A DNA stretch of 64,000 nt from Nectonema munidae (GCA_030549495.1 JAUIRK010000941.1:35445-99444), one strand, 5' to 3'; counted from the first letter of the stretch, positions 1 to 11,379 are shown. Numbers and translations: made by a program. The notes: generated by a model not told the origin, from the letters alone.

Positions 1-48
1 ATCACACGGAAGTCGTTAGAACTACCTCTTAATAAATATATTATTGAT

Positions 49-890
49 TCATCTTTGTTTTCTTGATTCAACCACTTGAACTCTTAACTTGTTTACTTTT
101 TCACGTTCTTCAGAATTAAGATCGTTTGAAATGAAGATCTTTTTGAAATTGTCTGGAGCATTTTTCAAGTTGGGTAGGGCACTTACAACCAAGTTCTTGT
201 CAGAGTAGCACTCGTAAGTAATTCGGAGAGGCCTTTTAACATTTTCCTCCTTTTTTATTTTACCAATGGATAAGTGTCTATCGAACAGCTCTTGAACAAA
301 TTGAGCGTCATTAATTCTTTTACCATCATTGTTATACTCTTCAACACCATGAATTATATGATTGGCTTTACGTCGTTCTATGTCTAGCTCAGTGGCACGT
401 TGGCTCGATAGCGTATCTTTAAGTATTTGCCGAAAATCTTGTGGAGGAGGGGAAGTTGATTTCCGAGTAGAATTAGGTGAGATTTTTTCAATTCGTTTAT
501 CGATCTTTTCATTCATTTTGCTATGAGATAGTTCAATCGTGTTTACAAGATGTTTATTGTGGTCAAAGACCTCCGTTATTCTTGTAGAAAGGACTTCATT
601 TATTTTCTTAATATCCTTTTCATTGTTCTTTTTGGAAGAGATATTATCTTCGTTAATTTTATTATGACTTTTTTCAGCAACCAACGGATACCACATCCTT
701 AAAATTTTTCAATTAATTTAACAATATGCTTAGATATACTTTGGCATGTGTAGCACATCCAATTAAGGCATGAGCTGCATTTCATCATTTCATTAGATTT
801 ACTTTCACAATTGAAACATATCCAGTCATGATTAACAGAGATATTAGGACTTAAAAGCGAACTTTTTGTGGTACTAGATTTAGATTTCAT
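49..890 (-). mobile_element. LINE ORF1 (PHD-like finger plus coiled coil)
   Basis: This is the first ORF of a non-LTR retrotransposon, a nucleic-acid chaperone rather than a host gene. The N-terminal part (699-890) has a PHD-like cysteine pattern (CFNC, CSSC, CYTC). The following part (49-696, one frame over) is a charged, probably coiled-coil stretch and then an RRM-like region with the motif RRKANHIIHGVEE and a closing NSEEREKVNKLR segment, typical of ORF1 in the CR1/L2/jockey-like groups. A one-base frame change near 696-702 separates the two parts, so the copy is probably dead. ORF2 would lie to the left of the window. Confidence 0.7.
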
Positions 891-899
891 TAGAATAAA

Positions 900-1536
900 T
901 TGTAATAAAATGTAATTGAAAACTAGATTTTAAATTTCCCTTTACCTTTTATGATACACTTTTCAAAAAGCCGCCATTTTTTTATTAAAAAAACAAATGA
1001 TTATTTTTAGACATAATATACCAAATAATGACTAAAAAGTGGAAGGTTAAAATAGGTTAAGGGATTTTTATGAAACTAAAAAAACATATATATTATTTTT
1101 TTAATTAAATTTGATACTTTTTTTTAATTTTCCTTAAATATTAAGAAATTTAAACATATTTCAAGGCTATTTAAGTCAGAAAGAGATATTGTTTTATTTT
1201 GTCATTATAGCCTGATAATATGAAAACCTTATATTTAAGAATTAGTTTTTTATGATATTAGAACATTTACAAAAGTTCGTAATAAACTTAAAATAATTAT
1301 AAAGGGATATTTACAAAAAAACATTGTGCGTCAAATATAAAATTAGTATGACTACGATGAAAATACCGACGATGTATTGAATCACGATGAATTTACTATG
1401 CGATGAAGTTACCACGATGAAATTACGGCGATAAAATTACAGCGAACCTAGTGCCACGTGGGAGCCAAAGCAGGAATAGCTATCATAGCATAGGTAGTGA
1501 CACACCATACGGTATTTTTTTCTTTGACGTTTTGCC
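900..1536. other. AT-rich stretch without a recognised gene
   Basis: Apart from the short tandem repeat at 1350-1446 I see only AT-rich sequence with no open frame of note and no splice-bounded exon that I can support. Confidence 0.5.
1350..1446. repeat. Degenerate short tandem repeat
   Basis: About six imperfect copies of a 14-17 bp unit built around CACGATGAAATTAC lie side by side. Such arrays often sit in the subterminal part of foldback or MULE-type DNA transposons, but no partner in inverted orientation was found nearby. Confidence 0.6.
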
Positions 1537-1601
1537 TTTTTAAACTGATCTTTCAGAAATAAAATGGCCAGTAAAACTGAAGTTACGTTCGCTAGAAGAA
1601 C
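1537..1601 (-). pseudogene. Relic of a signal-peptide exon
   Basis: Read on the minus strand the segment encodes VLLANVTSVLLAILFLKDQF, clearly homologous to the first exon of the intact gene at 57816 (MLLASVTSVLLAILFLQDQL). Flanking non-coding bases upstream of the start also align. The ATG is lost: the frame is preceded by a stop codon, and the start position is altered by a one-base length change. No splice donor matching the one at 57895 is present at the equivalent place. It is placed downstream of the left EGF-like gene exactly as its homologue is on the right, so it marks a decayed copy of the neighbouring gene. Confidence 0.65.
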
Positions 1602-2640
1602 TTATTGCCATAATACATAAAACGTTACTCGCAACAACAGAAAGTGTTGGAAAGCAGGGAGATTTTTCTTTCCACCATGTTTAAATGCTGGAACTGTTTA
1701 CTCTTCTATTTCCGCTTTTTGTTTACGCTTTGAAAATTCTCCCGTAGAACAACTGCTCCCCATCTTTGAAGAAATGGTAACAAACAAGAAGTATTAACGC
1801 TGATGTTTTATTATTGTTAATAAACATAGTTGATTTCAAAAAGATAACAAAAATTTAAGTATATAATGTTTTCTTTTGGTTTTAGACAAATTCATTATTC
1901 ACTGAAATAAAAAAATTGTGTCTTTAAAATAAATGAAAAAAGCTTTATCTTTTATCCATTGGATAAAGAAGCATACGATGTTGGAAGTTTTTATATAGCA
2001 TTAGTATATAAATTTTAAATGTAAACCTGTCATATATCTTTTTCAAGTTACAACACAGCCTTCATTCACCATACGCTCGTTTGAAGCGTATGCGAATTGA
2101 CCACAGAGTGTGATAGCTTCCTATTTGGAAAAAAGTTGTGAATCCGATAAGCAGTTGAATGATGTCTGCAGTAGAATACTATGATGAATGTACATTTTCA
2201 AAAACCCCATACCCATCCCTTGTTTCATTTTCTCAATCTTTAAGCGCCCCTATCCGTCTTTTGTCTTATTTTTTTAAAGCCTGTGGTCTCGCCCAGCCAC
2301 GGTTAAACGCGCATTAACCGTATCTTTGCCGTGTTCAACTTCTATATATTCTTAACCGCATGTTTTTATGCTTATAAATTACAGAACCAAGGTAAATACG
2401 CATTTAGTTTTTATTTTTAAAACTAAATTAGTTGGATTATATCAAAATACTTCAATGAAAAATTTAAAATAAAAAACCTTTCATATTTTCATTCAAAAAT
2501 TTATATAAGATGACAGAAAGATAAGAACAGGGACATTATTTTTTATTTTCTGAAAATGATGAAATATTTTTAAAGATGGTGTATCGACGTGATATATTCC
2601 AACTTATCTATATTTTTCTACGTAGGGTGATGGCGACAAG
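1602..2640. other. Intergenic, no recognised gene
   Basis: This lies between the left last exon F and the relic signal exon. It includes a less AT-rich patch at about 2280-2350 but no open frame or element I can name. Its counterpart on the right (52354-57815) is much longer because of transposon insertions. Confidence 0.4.
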
Positions 2641-2741
2641 TCACAGTTTGCCTGCATTTTGATATTGAAACTCACGGCCCAAAATACTTTTGCCGCGCGT
2701 CCGTTCGGGAAATGTTTTTGGTAGGTAGCCCGTTATTCTCG
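2641..2741 (-). CDS. Last exon F of left EGF-like gene (diverged copy)
   Basis: On the minus strand an acceptor (TTTCACCAG) at 2742 is followed by a phase-1 frame of 33 codons ending at TGA (2641-2643) with C-terminus NAGKL. The right copy (52274-52353) ends NARKL and aligns over scattered blocks, for example GAGAATAACGGGCTACC against GAGAATGATGGGTTGCC. In contrast with exon E next door, which is near identical between arms, this exon has diverged strongly, and the two reading frames are only partly in register. It is either a genuine divergent 3' end or a decaying one. Confidence 0.5.
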
Positions 2742-2836
2742 CTGGTGAAAGCACAATGGGTGGTACGTTAATCATATAGGGCACAAAAATCTACGGGTTC
2801 ATCAATATTTCATATCTCTGAGCCAAAAGTACTTAC

Positions 2837-3169
2837 TTTTACAACTTTGCGTTTGCATCGCTCGATGGTGATCGTTTTCATCTTCATCGTGGTCATCGAA
2901 CACACATTTACAAGCTTTTGTTATTGTGTTTTGCACACAATGGGAATATGATCCACACGCTCTGCCTGCCATGACTTCACAATCACCTAAATCATTTTTA
3001 ATTAGTATGCGCCTAAAACAGCTTCGTCTCCACTTTTTACTTGAGCAAGATCCATTAATAAAGGAATAACCTTCTTCGCATTCGCAAAAATATCCACTTA
3101 TTGTTTGAACACATTTTGACTTTCCTGGACAGGTTGAATTTGCTGGCACTTCTCTACATGCATATATCA
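2837..3169 (-). CDS. Exon E: two EGF-like domains (left arm)
   Basis: This 333-bp exon is bounded by an acceptor (CTTTTAG at 3170-3176, read on minus) and a strong donor GTAAGT (2831-2836), with phase 1 on both sides. It encodes two six-cysteine EGF-like domains, the first from YAC through SGYFCECEEGYSFINGSC and the second from CEVMAGRACGSYSHC through the acidic loop DDHDEDENDHH to the last cysteine. The product is presumably secreted or extracellular. It follows exons A-C on the minus strand and could be spliced to exon C, which is also phase 1. The right copy (51888-52220) differs at about seven residues, clustered near the 3' end. Confidence 0.7.
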
Positions 3170-3713
3170 CTAAAAGCATATAGTAATGTTTTTATCTTGG
3201 CCATTGGAAATTTGCCCATCTGTCGTCATTTGCGTAACCGACGATTCCACAATTTTAAAGTAGCACTAACCTGCATTCTCACAAAGTGTCTAGCTGATTA
3301 TTTTAGCGTGTAACTAACCAACCAGCAACTAAAGACCATGCTTAGTGCAATTTGAAAAGACTTTTATCTTAATCTTCATCATTGGAAACTGATGGGCCTT
3401 TACCTGTATAGTAAATGAAAGACAGACACTTTGAAACCTCCTTCTCTTGTCAACAAAACACTGCTCTGTTGTTAAATTATAATTTATATCCTCTCCTAAT
3501 ACCACAAATAGCTTTTACTTCATTACAGAACCCTTATATGTTTTGAATAAAGCAATGCAAAACTTGATCAAAAAAAGCAAGTGAGAATTTTTTAATTTTT
3601 GGTATAAACATTATATTCGATTTTATCATTTTTCAAGTTTCTTTTATTTCAGAGAATAAAACAATTTTAAATATTTTTAAATACTTGATATTTTAAATAT
3701 TTTAAAATACTTA

Positions 3714-3991
3714 AAAATGGTAGTTTTGACTTATTTTATTTTAAAAATAATTAACTTTTGATTTTCTACAAACTTGTTAAAAATGGTTGATTAATGACAA
3801 ATTGACTGTGTTTCATAAAAAATTAAGGTCATCAATCAATTCAGCGCACTTGAAAATGGTACTTTTGACTTATTTTATTTTAAAAAGAATTATCTTTTGA
3901 TTTCCGACAAACTTGTCAAAAATGATTGATTAATGATAAATTGACTCAGTTTCATAAAAAATTAAGGTCATCAATCAATTCAGCGTACTTG
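3714..3991. repeat. 139-bp tandem repeat, two copies
   Basis: Units begin at 3714 and 3853, each opening AAAATGGT and closing with CAATTCAGCG(C/T)ACTTG. The right arm has three copies at 50926-51343. The extra right copy plus one base accounts for the 140-bp change in coordinate sum between the flanking outer blocks. Confidence 0.95.
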
Positions 3992-5876
3992 AAAATGGTA
4001 TTTTAAATACGGTTAACTGATTTCAAAATTATTTCAATGTTTCTTGGATAATAGGGAGGATATAAATGTTTTTTGTTTGAGTGCGAGGTTAGAGATCGTA
4101 ACTCTCATTGGATTAAAAATAATGGCGTAAACGAAATTTGGTTGTAGAAATAAAAAACATTGTTAAACTAAGTTTAACCTATGGAAATAAAGTTACATTT
4201 TGACTAATGGAGCAATTTGTGTTTTCTAAAGATTCCAAAATATAAATATATTTAATTTGCAAACATTTCGTATGGAAAAACCAAAGAAGGGGTATTTGTT
4301 AGACCACTCATCCGAAAAGAGAATATTAATATTCTAACGCCTATGAAGTGATTCTGGGATGAGACAGATATAGCACTTAATAATAGATAGTTTTTACATA
4401 AACATTTTATTTATGAGATTCTAATTGAAACTCAGATGGCTCATTAATAACTAATATAAATCATCACTTACGATAATAAATCACATCTCAATCATTTCCA
4501 CTTTTTAATTTTAAATAATGAGAGAAGATTCAATTTTGATTTGTCAATTTCATAACAATATAAAAAATTTCCTTCTGTTCAAAAATTTTCAAAGACATCA
4601 CTGTATATAAATTAGTGATGGGGTTATAACAGAAATATTTACGACTCCGATTTCCACTTCCGATTCTTCTGGATATAAATTCTTTCCGTTTCCAAAATAC
4701 AGACTTATTTGGTATACATTGAAGAGTATGGAAGTTTATCACAGACAAATGCCTAAACTTTGTATAGGCTTTAACTACGGTCCAGCCGTTCAGACAGCGA
4801 GTCAAAGCTGTTTTTTCTAGATATTTCAATCATATCATTGAGTCGAGTGTTCGCCTTCCAAATAATACTCGCAATATGCTTTTCTTACCAGAAATTTACT
4901 ATCTTTCTAAGCCTCATTAATATATTTCAAAGTGTTCTCCTTGCTAATTATAGCTCATTAAACTTTGCTATACATGAACTCCTAAAAATTTTAAAGTAAA
5001 AACGGAAGCTATACAAATTTTAAGATTTTAATATAAGAATCAGGTACATTTCTAAAATAAAATCGCTTATATACACACTTTATTTAGTTAATGATGTTTA
5101 TAAAGTTTTTTTCACATTTTTGTAGAGATGTGATAAATAAAACGAATATTCAATTTAACTATAATATATACACCGATGCATTTACATAACTTGCATGGCA
5201 GTTCGCCTGCCCTCGGTTTTTGTCGGTTTAGGTGTGCCCCTTAAAAGATACAAACTAAAAAGATAGAAAGATTTAAGTGAAAGCGATATTTTTATGCTTT
5301 TTAATAAAGTTTAACTGAAATTGCTGGCTCTGTTATCGAAGATGCTGTTTACAATCTTACGAGTTATTATTTATTCTTGCACAGATGGGAAACGTACTTA
5401 AGCGCATATAAGTAAGCATAAAAAATGAAGAGGCCTTTTTAAACCAAATGCCCTCTGGCTTTAAAAGCTAGTTACGCCACTGCCCATGATATTATATATA
5501 CATAAGTAAAATGGAGTTAAATTAACAGAACCAGGGACTATTTCTTTTAAAGATAAGTGTGCGATTCTTTATTTAAAAACTACAGACTTAATATCAACCC
5601 CATTTTGTTTAATTTTTTATATCTGGCTTTCTTTTGATTCCAAGAGCAGTGTGAAATATAGTGACTCACAGATTCATGTTAATGGAAAAAGAAGCCGGGC
5701 TCAAATGATCTGTTCAGAAACAATTTACTTCCCCCTAATGTCTTGAAAACACCTCGATAAAGACAGGAAATTTGAGCCCTGAACGAGTTACAACAAGAAT
5801 GAATGCAGGTAGTGAACTCGTAAAAACTCGTTAAATCAGATAATAAACACAACGCAGTGTAAAAAAGGTTTTCGTA
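3992..5876. other. Intergenic/intronic part of left outer arm
   Basis: Between exon E and exon D on the minus strand. It holds an unrecognised ORF (4530-4829) and, near 5455-5490, a hAT-like end when read on minus (CAGTGGCGTAACTAG). If exon C is spliced to exon E, this whole stretch is intron. Confidence 0.45.
4530..4829 (-). CDS. Unrecognised 99-codon ORF
   Basis: It encodes a basic, cysteine-poor 99-aa sequence with no signal peptide or clear domain. The same ORF is at 50088-50387 in the other arm with K2 changed to I2. Arm-to-arm conservation carries little weight because the arms are almost identical everywhere. It may be chance or part of a decayed transposon. Confidence 0.2.
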   Translation of the reverse strand: MKYLEKTALTRCLNGWTVVKAYTKFRHLSVINFHTLQCIPNKSVFWKRKEFISRRIGSGNRSRKYFCYNPITNLYTVMSLKIFEQKEIFYIVMKLTNQN

Positions 5877-6872
5877 TTAGAGCAAGACGCAACCTGGATC
5901 TTCGGGCATTGTAACATAGTACCCATTAACTTCTGTAAATAAATAAAATTTATTGCTTTTATGATCCTGACATAATCTTATAAATACCTTGACAATTTCC
6001 ATCAATCTGCTGATAACCTTTTTTACAAATGCATTCGTATACTCCATGATGATGAACCCACTCCGAGTATTCTGGACACGATCTATTTTCTTTGGAAAGA
6101 GCTGTGGGAAAGTGAAATAAATCTAAAGTCCAAAGTAAAAGTAAGGGTATCGAAAGATTTACGAAGACATGAAGATTTGTATAATTCATAGCCTTCATCA
6201 CAAGCAAGATAGCGCATATCGTCTTTCTCCACACAGTGCGAGTGTGGAATATCGTAAACAGATTTCGAATTATTCATAGAGCATTCATCTATTTCTTAAA
6301 AAATGAAAGACGGCTATAAGTAAGCGATGAGACTAAATAGCTCACATCACCATAAAATACCCCAAATAACACAAGATAAGGAAAATCATCCTTAAAACTG
6401 TCTATTAAATATTACTATTTTTCCTTGTTTTAACAATTGTCTTGATTTTAAAATCATTAAAACCTAGTCATCTATTATAAATAGAATTGAATAATTTATA
6501 AAAATATTTAATTTAAAAATTATATTATAGTATAAAAATGGTTAGTTTATTGGCTGGTTAAGATTTTAAAACGTGTAAGTTAAACTTAAATTAAAAGTAT
6601 CCTAATTACCTTCACATGTTTTTTAATTAGAATACTTTTTATTATATAAAAAATAAAAAAATCTTTAAGCACTTTGATAGATGATGCAAACTATCTATCA
6701 ATAGTTATATATATAAATTGAGAGGGAAGTAAATACTTACTCTCACAAGAGAGTTCAAATGGGTTCATTCGAAATCCTTGATCACAAATACAGATGCTTG
6801 ATCCGTCTAATCTCTTCACTTCTTTTCCTTGAGGACCACATTTTTCAAACTGGAGACTCCATGCGTACACAA
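5877..6872 (-). CDS. EGF-like repeat gene, left arm, exons A-D
   Basis: On the minus strand, exon A is 6741-6872, B 6163-6288, C 5988-6101 and D 5877-5932. Introns are GT-AG and every junction is phase 1, so each internal exon is a symmetric module. Each of A-C carries a short EGF-like unit; A and C have the form C-x(14-15)-C-x-C-x(11)-C (CICDQGFRMNPFELSC in A, CICKKGYQQIDGNC in C) and B is a four-cysteine variant (CSMNNSKSVYDIPHSHC then CDEGYELYKSSC). Exon D adds EVNGYYVTMPEDPGCVLL and stops. No start exon was found upstream: arm homology ends at 6934 and transposon-rich sequence follows. The product is probably extracellular. Exon C could instead be joined to exon E. Confidence 0.65.
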
Positions 6873-6934
6873 CTATAAATCAGAATCAGTAATATCAAAA
6901 CCATTAAAATGTTTAGGAAGAATTAAATAGAAAA

Positions 6935-9060
6935 CAAACTTGCATGCTTCCAAACCTAACAAAGGAAAAAGTGAATTTTTGTTAGAAATCATGGCCCTCT
7001 CAAATCCTTTGATACTAGAATATTATTTTTGAAAAAAATAAGGTCTGAAAATCGGAATTTTTCATTTTTTTCACCTCGAAATTGAAAATAGCTGATAAAA
7101 AGTAAGTTAGTGTAAATTTAAATTTACTGGATTGATATTTTTTTATGAAAAATTAAAAAAAAGTGAAATTGATTATATTAATTTAAATTGGAAGAAGCAA
7201 CAAGATAGAAAAGTTTCATTTCCTAAAAAAATTTTCCAGCAAATATATAAAACCACTGAGATGGTGTAGGCCATTGCTAGTAACAATTGTTTGCTCAGAA
7301 CGACATCGCATTTCTTAGCCGTTGTTGTTTCCCGTAAAATGAGAGGTGATATAAAACTAAGCGAGACATCTTTAGATGACAAAATATTAAAGATTTTTAC
7401 AAAATTCTCCCTCGCATTCACTAAATATGTGATTGCGAATTTGGGCGCCATTTTATTTTTTATGAAATGCAATCAAACCTGACAACCAATGCAAAATATA
7501 CAACAATATATAAATATTCTGGATTTATGTGATAGGCCTGCTTACGGTGTTTAATTCAGTTAAAATATTTAACCCGTTATACATTAACATTTATATGAGA
7601 TATTTTTTAATGATTCTTTCCATGTCATACACGAGAGAACGTGATGTCATGTTTGCTTAAAGCTCACAAAACTTACATTTACAGATTTTTATCTCTCGTT
7701 AAATTTGTTATACTCCATAGATGGTTCATATATTGCACAATTAATGTAAATGTTTTGGAACAATGATTTGTATAAAATCAATTACTTACACTTTAATATA
7801 GGCGTGTTCAAGCAAAAAATTAAAGAAAGATACATAGAAAGATATTTATATAAATGTATTATCTCATAACCTGCACGGTTGAACGCCTCTAGATAGCTTC
7901 TTTGTCATTTCCAACCTCTATACTACGGTGCTTTCTATTCCATATACAAAAGATTAGGCAGACGAAATTTCTGTTCATATTTTTCTAGAAAAAAAGATTT
8001 AGACGATTTTACAAAAGTCAAAACCTATATTTTTGCAATTTGCACACTTTTAAATAATATATTTGTCAATTAATCAAATAATCAAAATAAAATTCTGTAA
8101 TCAAAAAATATTTATTCTTTAAATATTATTTATATATAAATATAACTTTTATATATTTATTCTAAGCTTTTTATTTAAGAGAATCTCTTTGTTGATCTTT
8201 GATAAATGGGTTTAGCGGAAATGTACATTTATTTTTTGCCTATATGATGCGAACCACTTATCTAACATACCCTTTCTTTCCAACCAAAAGAAAAATTGTC
8301 AAATTCGATTCACATTGAAATTTTTCGACAAAATCTATATCTTCATATATTGGCATTTTTCATAGTTATGAAAGATGCACATTTTCAGACTTTGTATCAA
8401 TATTAGCGATGGTAGATTTTCCGTGTAGACAAGATAAACACTTCTACGAGCAGAACACACATGAAATGCATGGTCGGTATTGTATTAAAAATTATTTTAA
8501 AAGGATATTTTTCGGATCTGAAATAGAACTCGTCTTTCACAAAACGAAAGTAATTCTGAGTGGACTGTGCACGGTTATGCTAAAATTGGCAGTAGAAGAG
8601 AGCCCCACCCCCACTGAAAATAAAACTTAGTTATATTCACAATTTGGTTAGTAAATGAATTGTACATCATGCACTTGTGTGTTGAGTCTTTATCGCATTC
8701 ATTCCCACTGCCGCCTGCTCTTCATTAACTTTCCCTGTAGTTATCTTATACAGCTACACCCCCAACATCTGTCTCCAATGAAAATGTCTTTTTTGCTTTT
8801 TCTCACGCAGTCCTTTCTGAGAGTGAAGTGCCAGTGGTTTGCGGAGAAAAAGCTTCTTACGACAAAAGCTTCTTCTTTCCTATTTGATTGACAACTTTCT
8901 GACAGATATAATTGCACCATAATCTTCAACATAATCCTTTACATGTGACAACGCATGCAACAACACTTAGTGTAATCCCAGTATATGCAACTAAAAACTT
9001 ATTAGTATCATTCCACTAGTCTTGTTTAGTACAATTACTTGGTGGTTTAATAACAAGTAA
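6935..9060. other. Left-only segment, no recognised element
   Basis: This sequence is absent from the other arm. It includes an unrecognised minus-strand ORF (7173-7472) and several short spurious frames. I see no exon linked by phase to EGF exon A. Confidence 0.4.
7173..7472 (-). CDS. Unrecognised ORF, two hydrophobic stretches
   Basis: A 99-codon frame with an inner ATG giving MAPKFAITYLVNARENF and a hydrophobic C-terminal half (LLLAMAYTISVVLYICW). It lies upstream of EGF exon A on the same strand, but no phase-1 donor could be matched convincingly to exon A, and the right arm lacks it. It may be a chance frame. Confidence 0.2.
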   Translation of the reverse strand: MHFIKNKMAPKFAITYLVNARENFVKIFNILSSKDVSLSFISPLILRETTTAKKCDVVLSKQLLLAMAYTISVVLYICWKIFLGNETFLSCCFFQFKLI

Positions 9061-9089
9061 CTTTACAGAGAATGCATAACAATGTTAAA

Positions 9090-10424
9090 TGATGGAAGCC
9101 GAGGTGAACTTAAAAGACAAAGTGTTTTAAGAAAAATTCGGTACAATAGAAAAGAAAGCAAGGCCCTGAAAATATATTTTTTGAAATCGCAGAGAATTAC
9201 TCCAATTGCTCTAACAAGCTGTTCCTACTTTTTTTTCAAATGAAAGAATTATGATATTTCACGGAGAAGTGATGGATTACTTGAAAAATGTTTCGAAAAT
9301 AGATGGAATATTCCTAGATGGAACATTTAAGCTCGCACCGAAACACTTCTCACAAATTTTTACAATACATGCTTTTCATAATGAAATTCAAATTTCAATA
9401 ATGTATTGTTTGTTGGGTTCTCAAAAAGAAAAAACGTACATGTAAGCAAATTTTTTTTTATAAATTAGCATTAATTAATTCAAGTATTTTAGAAAAGTAT
9501 TTGAGCATTTAAAAGAACAGATCATCTTTAAAAATCTTGAATATGTAACTGGGGATTTCGAACAAGCTCTCATAAATGCTGCCCACAAAGTAATTTGTTT
9601 TTAAAATATATTTTTTACATTAAATGGTTTTTTAGGTTTTTCCATCTGCAATTTTTTTGGCTGCTACTTTCATTTTTGCCAGGCAGTTTATCGAAAGTTG
9701 ATAAGTTTAGGTTTCGGACCATGTTATACACAGAATGAAAAGTTTCGCAAGAGCGTTGAAATGCTTCTAGCTATTGCTCTCTTACCTAAAGCAAAGGTAT
9801 TTTGTCTTTTACTCAACAATTGTGATAAGACCTTTCTTTAGATCGAGCCTACCTTTAATAAATTTCGAAAAATGCTGAAAGAAGTGAAACTAGAAGATTT
9901 TTTCTCTTATTTTCAATCTACTTGGCTTAAAAAGTTTCATATTGATATGTGGATTGTTAATAGTCGCAAAATTCGAACAAATAATCACAGTGAAGGATTT
10001 CATAATTCGTAAGTAAATTGTTACAGTATATATTTTCTCATATTAGAACATTTATTTAAGACTCAGAGCTCATTTTGCATAAAGCTACTTTATGGGAGAT
10101 ATTATAGAGTTTTTTATCCTCGAAGAAAGAAAGCTACAGAAGGATATGGAAGAAATCGAAATAGTAAACTCTTCATACGCTAAAAGTGGAGGTTCTTACG
10201 AAAAAAGGAAAAGAGAAGAGACAAACCTCTCAAACATATTTGATGAATATGAAAAAAATGGAAACATATACTTGTTTTTATCAAGGATCAGTTCCTTAGT
10301 ATCTAACCCGAAGAAACTTGATGACAAAAGTTTTACGGATAAAAATAATTTTAATATCAATTTTTCCATTCTGAATGAAACCTCTTCATCATTCTCTATT
10401 ACAAATATTTTAAATTTTCAATAA
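9090..10424 (+). mobile_element. MULE DNA transposon, degraded transposase
   Basis: Spliced-looking pieces of a Mutator-like transposase lie in order. A frameshifted N-terminal part is at 9090-9240. The first catalytic Asp block (IDGIFLDGTFKLAPKHFSQIFTIHAF) is at 9251-9445 and ends at a GTAAGC donor. Next comes VTGDFEQALINAAHKVFPSA, with a likely second acidic residue, near 9545-9650, then a GFGPCYTQNEKFRKSV block. RTNNHSEGFHN, the family's C-terminal signature, is at about 9975-10010, and a charged C-terminal exon is at 10092-10424. The last exon resembles 42229-42534 in the other arm, so this is one of at least three family copies. Introns of about 50 bp separate the blocks. Dead by frameshift at its 5' end. 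Confidence 0.75.
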
Positions 10425-10429
10425 AATGT

Positions 10430-11080
10430 TTTTTATATTTTACGTTTTTATTTAATGTCCAAAAATGATTTCTTTTACTTGTCAATTAGTAAACTAATGA
10501 ATTATTTTAATACATAACTAATTGTTATTTTTATATAATATCGAAGTCTATATATACGATATTATAAATGATGTAGTAAGGTGTGTTCACAGCGCAGTTG
10601 CTAACTCTCATTTAGCTATATCCTTTTCATTGGCTAGTTGAAACGTTAATCGTCGTCATTTATCCTAGAACCCCGTTGCCAATCAGTACTTATTGAAGCA
10701 ATTGTTTTCATATCAGTGCTTTTGTATTTCTCAATGAGTCTCCTCTACTAAATATTTTTACTTGTTATTGTGAATCTCTCATCAGTTTCAATATTTTCCA
10801 GGATCTAGCCAACAAGTTTCTTTATTAGCGTATGTTTCAATCTTATTATAATTTTTTTCGTATATTTACAAAATTTTTATAAACTATTGTACACATGATC
10901 ACAACGTCAACAATTAATTTTCACCTGCATTTTGATTATCCTTCAATTCTTACTACTACGCAAATCACTAACTACCATCATTCGCGGAGTCTGGAATCCC
11001 CCAATTTAGCGCAGTATTTAATCATCGATGTCGTCTTGCTCCTCATCAAGGTTATGATTTTTTATTGTAAATAATATAGA
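10430..11080. other. Gap between MULE and zinc-finger ORF
   Basis: AT-rich sequence. It holds CCAAT-like (10679) and TATA-like (10549) strings upstream of the zinc-finger ORF, but nothing that can be called a promoter with confidence. Confidence 0.3.
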
Positions 11081-11089
11081 CTTCATTTT

Positions 11090-11341
11090 TTGCATCTGGA
11101 AAAAATGTGTTTTGAATGTAAATTTTGTGCTTTTTCTTCAAATCACTTGTTTAAGCTAATTAGACTTTTGAATATGAATCATAGGTTAGAAAAAAACTTT
11201 TCTGTTGATTGTTTTGTTGAGAGTTGCAAAATTAAATATAAGAGAATAGACTCCTATCTTAAACATTTAAAAAGAAGACACATTGAATTTTATCGCGAAC
11301 GCTTCAATTTATTTTTTGTGTTAATAAAGTTTTTTCTTTGA
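11090..11341 (+). CDS. Small C2H2 zinc-finger ORF
   Basis: The 83-codon frame has one clear C2H2 finger, CFVESCKIKYKRIDSYLKHL with two further histidine-side residues (C-x4-C-x12-H-x4-H), preceded by a partial one (CKFCAFSSNHLFKLI). An AATAAA overlaps the region just after the stop. It sits in the left-only segment just downstream of the MULE and before a cluster of repeated TTAGTA motifs. It could be an accessory gene of a transposon or the N-terminal exon of a truncated transposase. No host homologue is recognised. Confidence 0.4.
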   Translation: MHLEKMCFECKFCAFSSNHLFKLIRLLNMNHRLEKNFSVDCFVESCKIKYKRIDSYLKHLKRRHIEFYRERFNLFFVLIKFFL

Positions 11342-11379
11342 AGATTATAGATATATTGATTTATTCAATAAACCACACT

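Larger units (their letters stand above)
2815..6934 (+). repeat. Left arm, outer block, of the giant inverted repeat
   Basis: It matches 47983-52242 in reverse orientation. Coordinate sums are 55057 outside the 139-bp repeat and 54917 inside it; the 140-bp step is one extra repeat copy plus one base on the right. The block contains EGF-like exons A-E, the 139-bp repeat and an unrecognised 99-codon ORF. Divergence is highest at the outer end. Confidence 0.95.

Noticed and set aside
3101-3313. 70-codon plus-strand frame overlapping EGF exon E
   Set aside because: Antisense to the EGF exon and its splice site; kept open by chance.
3714-3991. CRISPR-like array
   Set aside because: The 139-bp units are contiguous without spacers, and the sequence is clearly eukaryotic.
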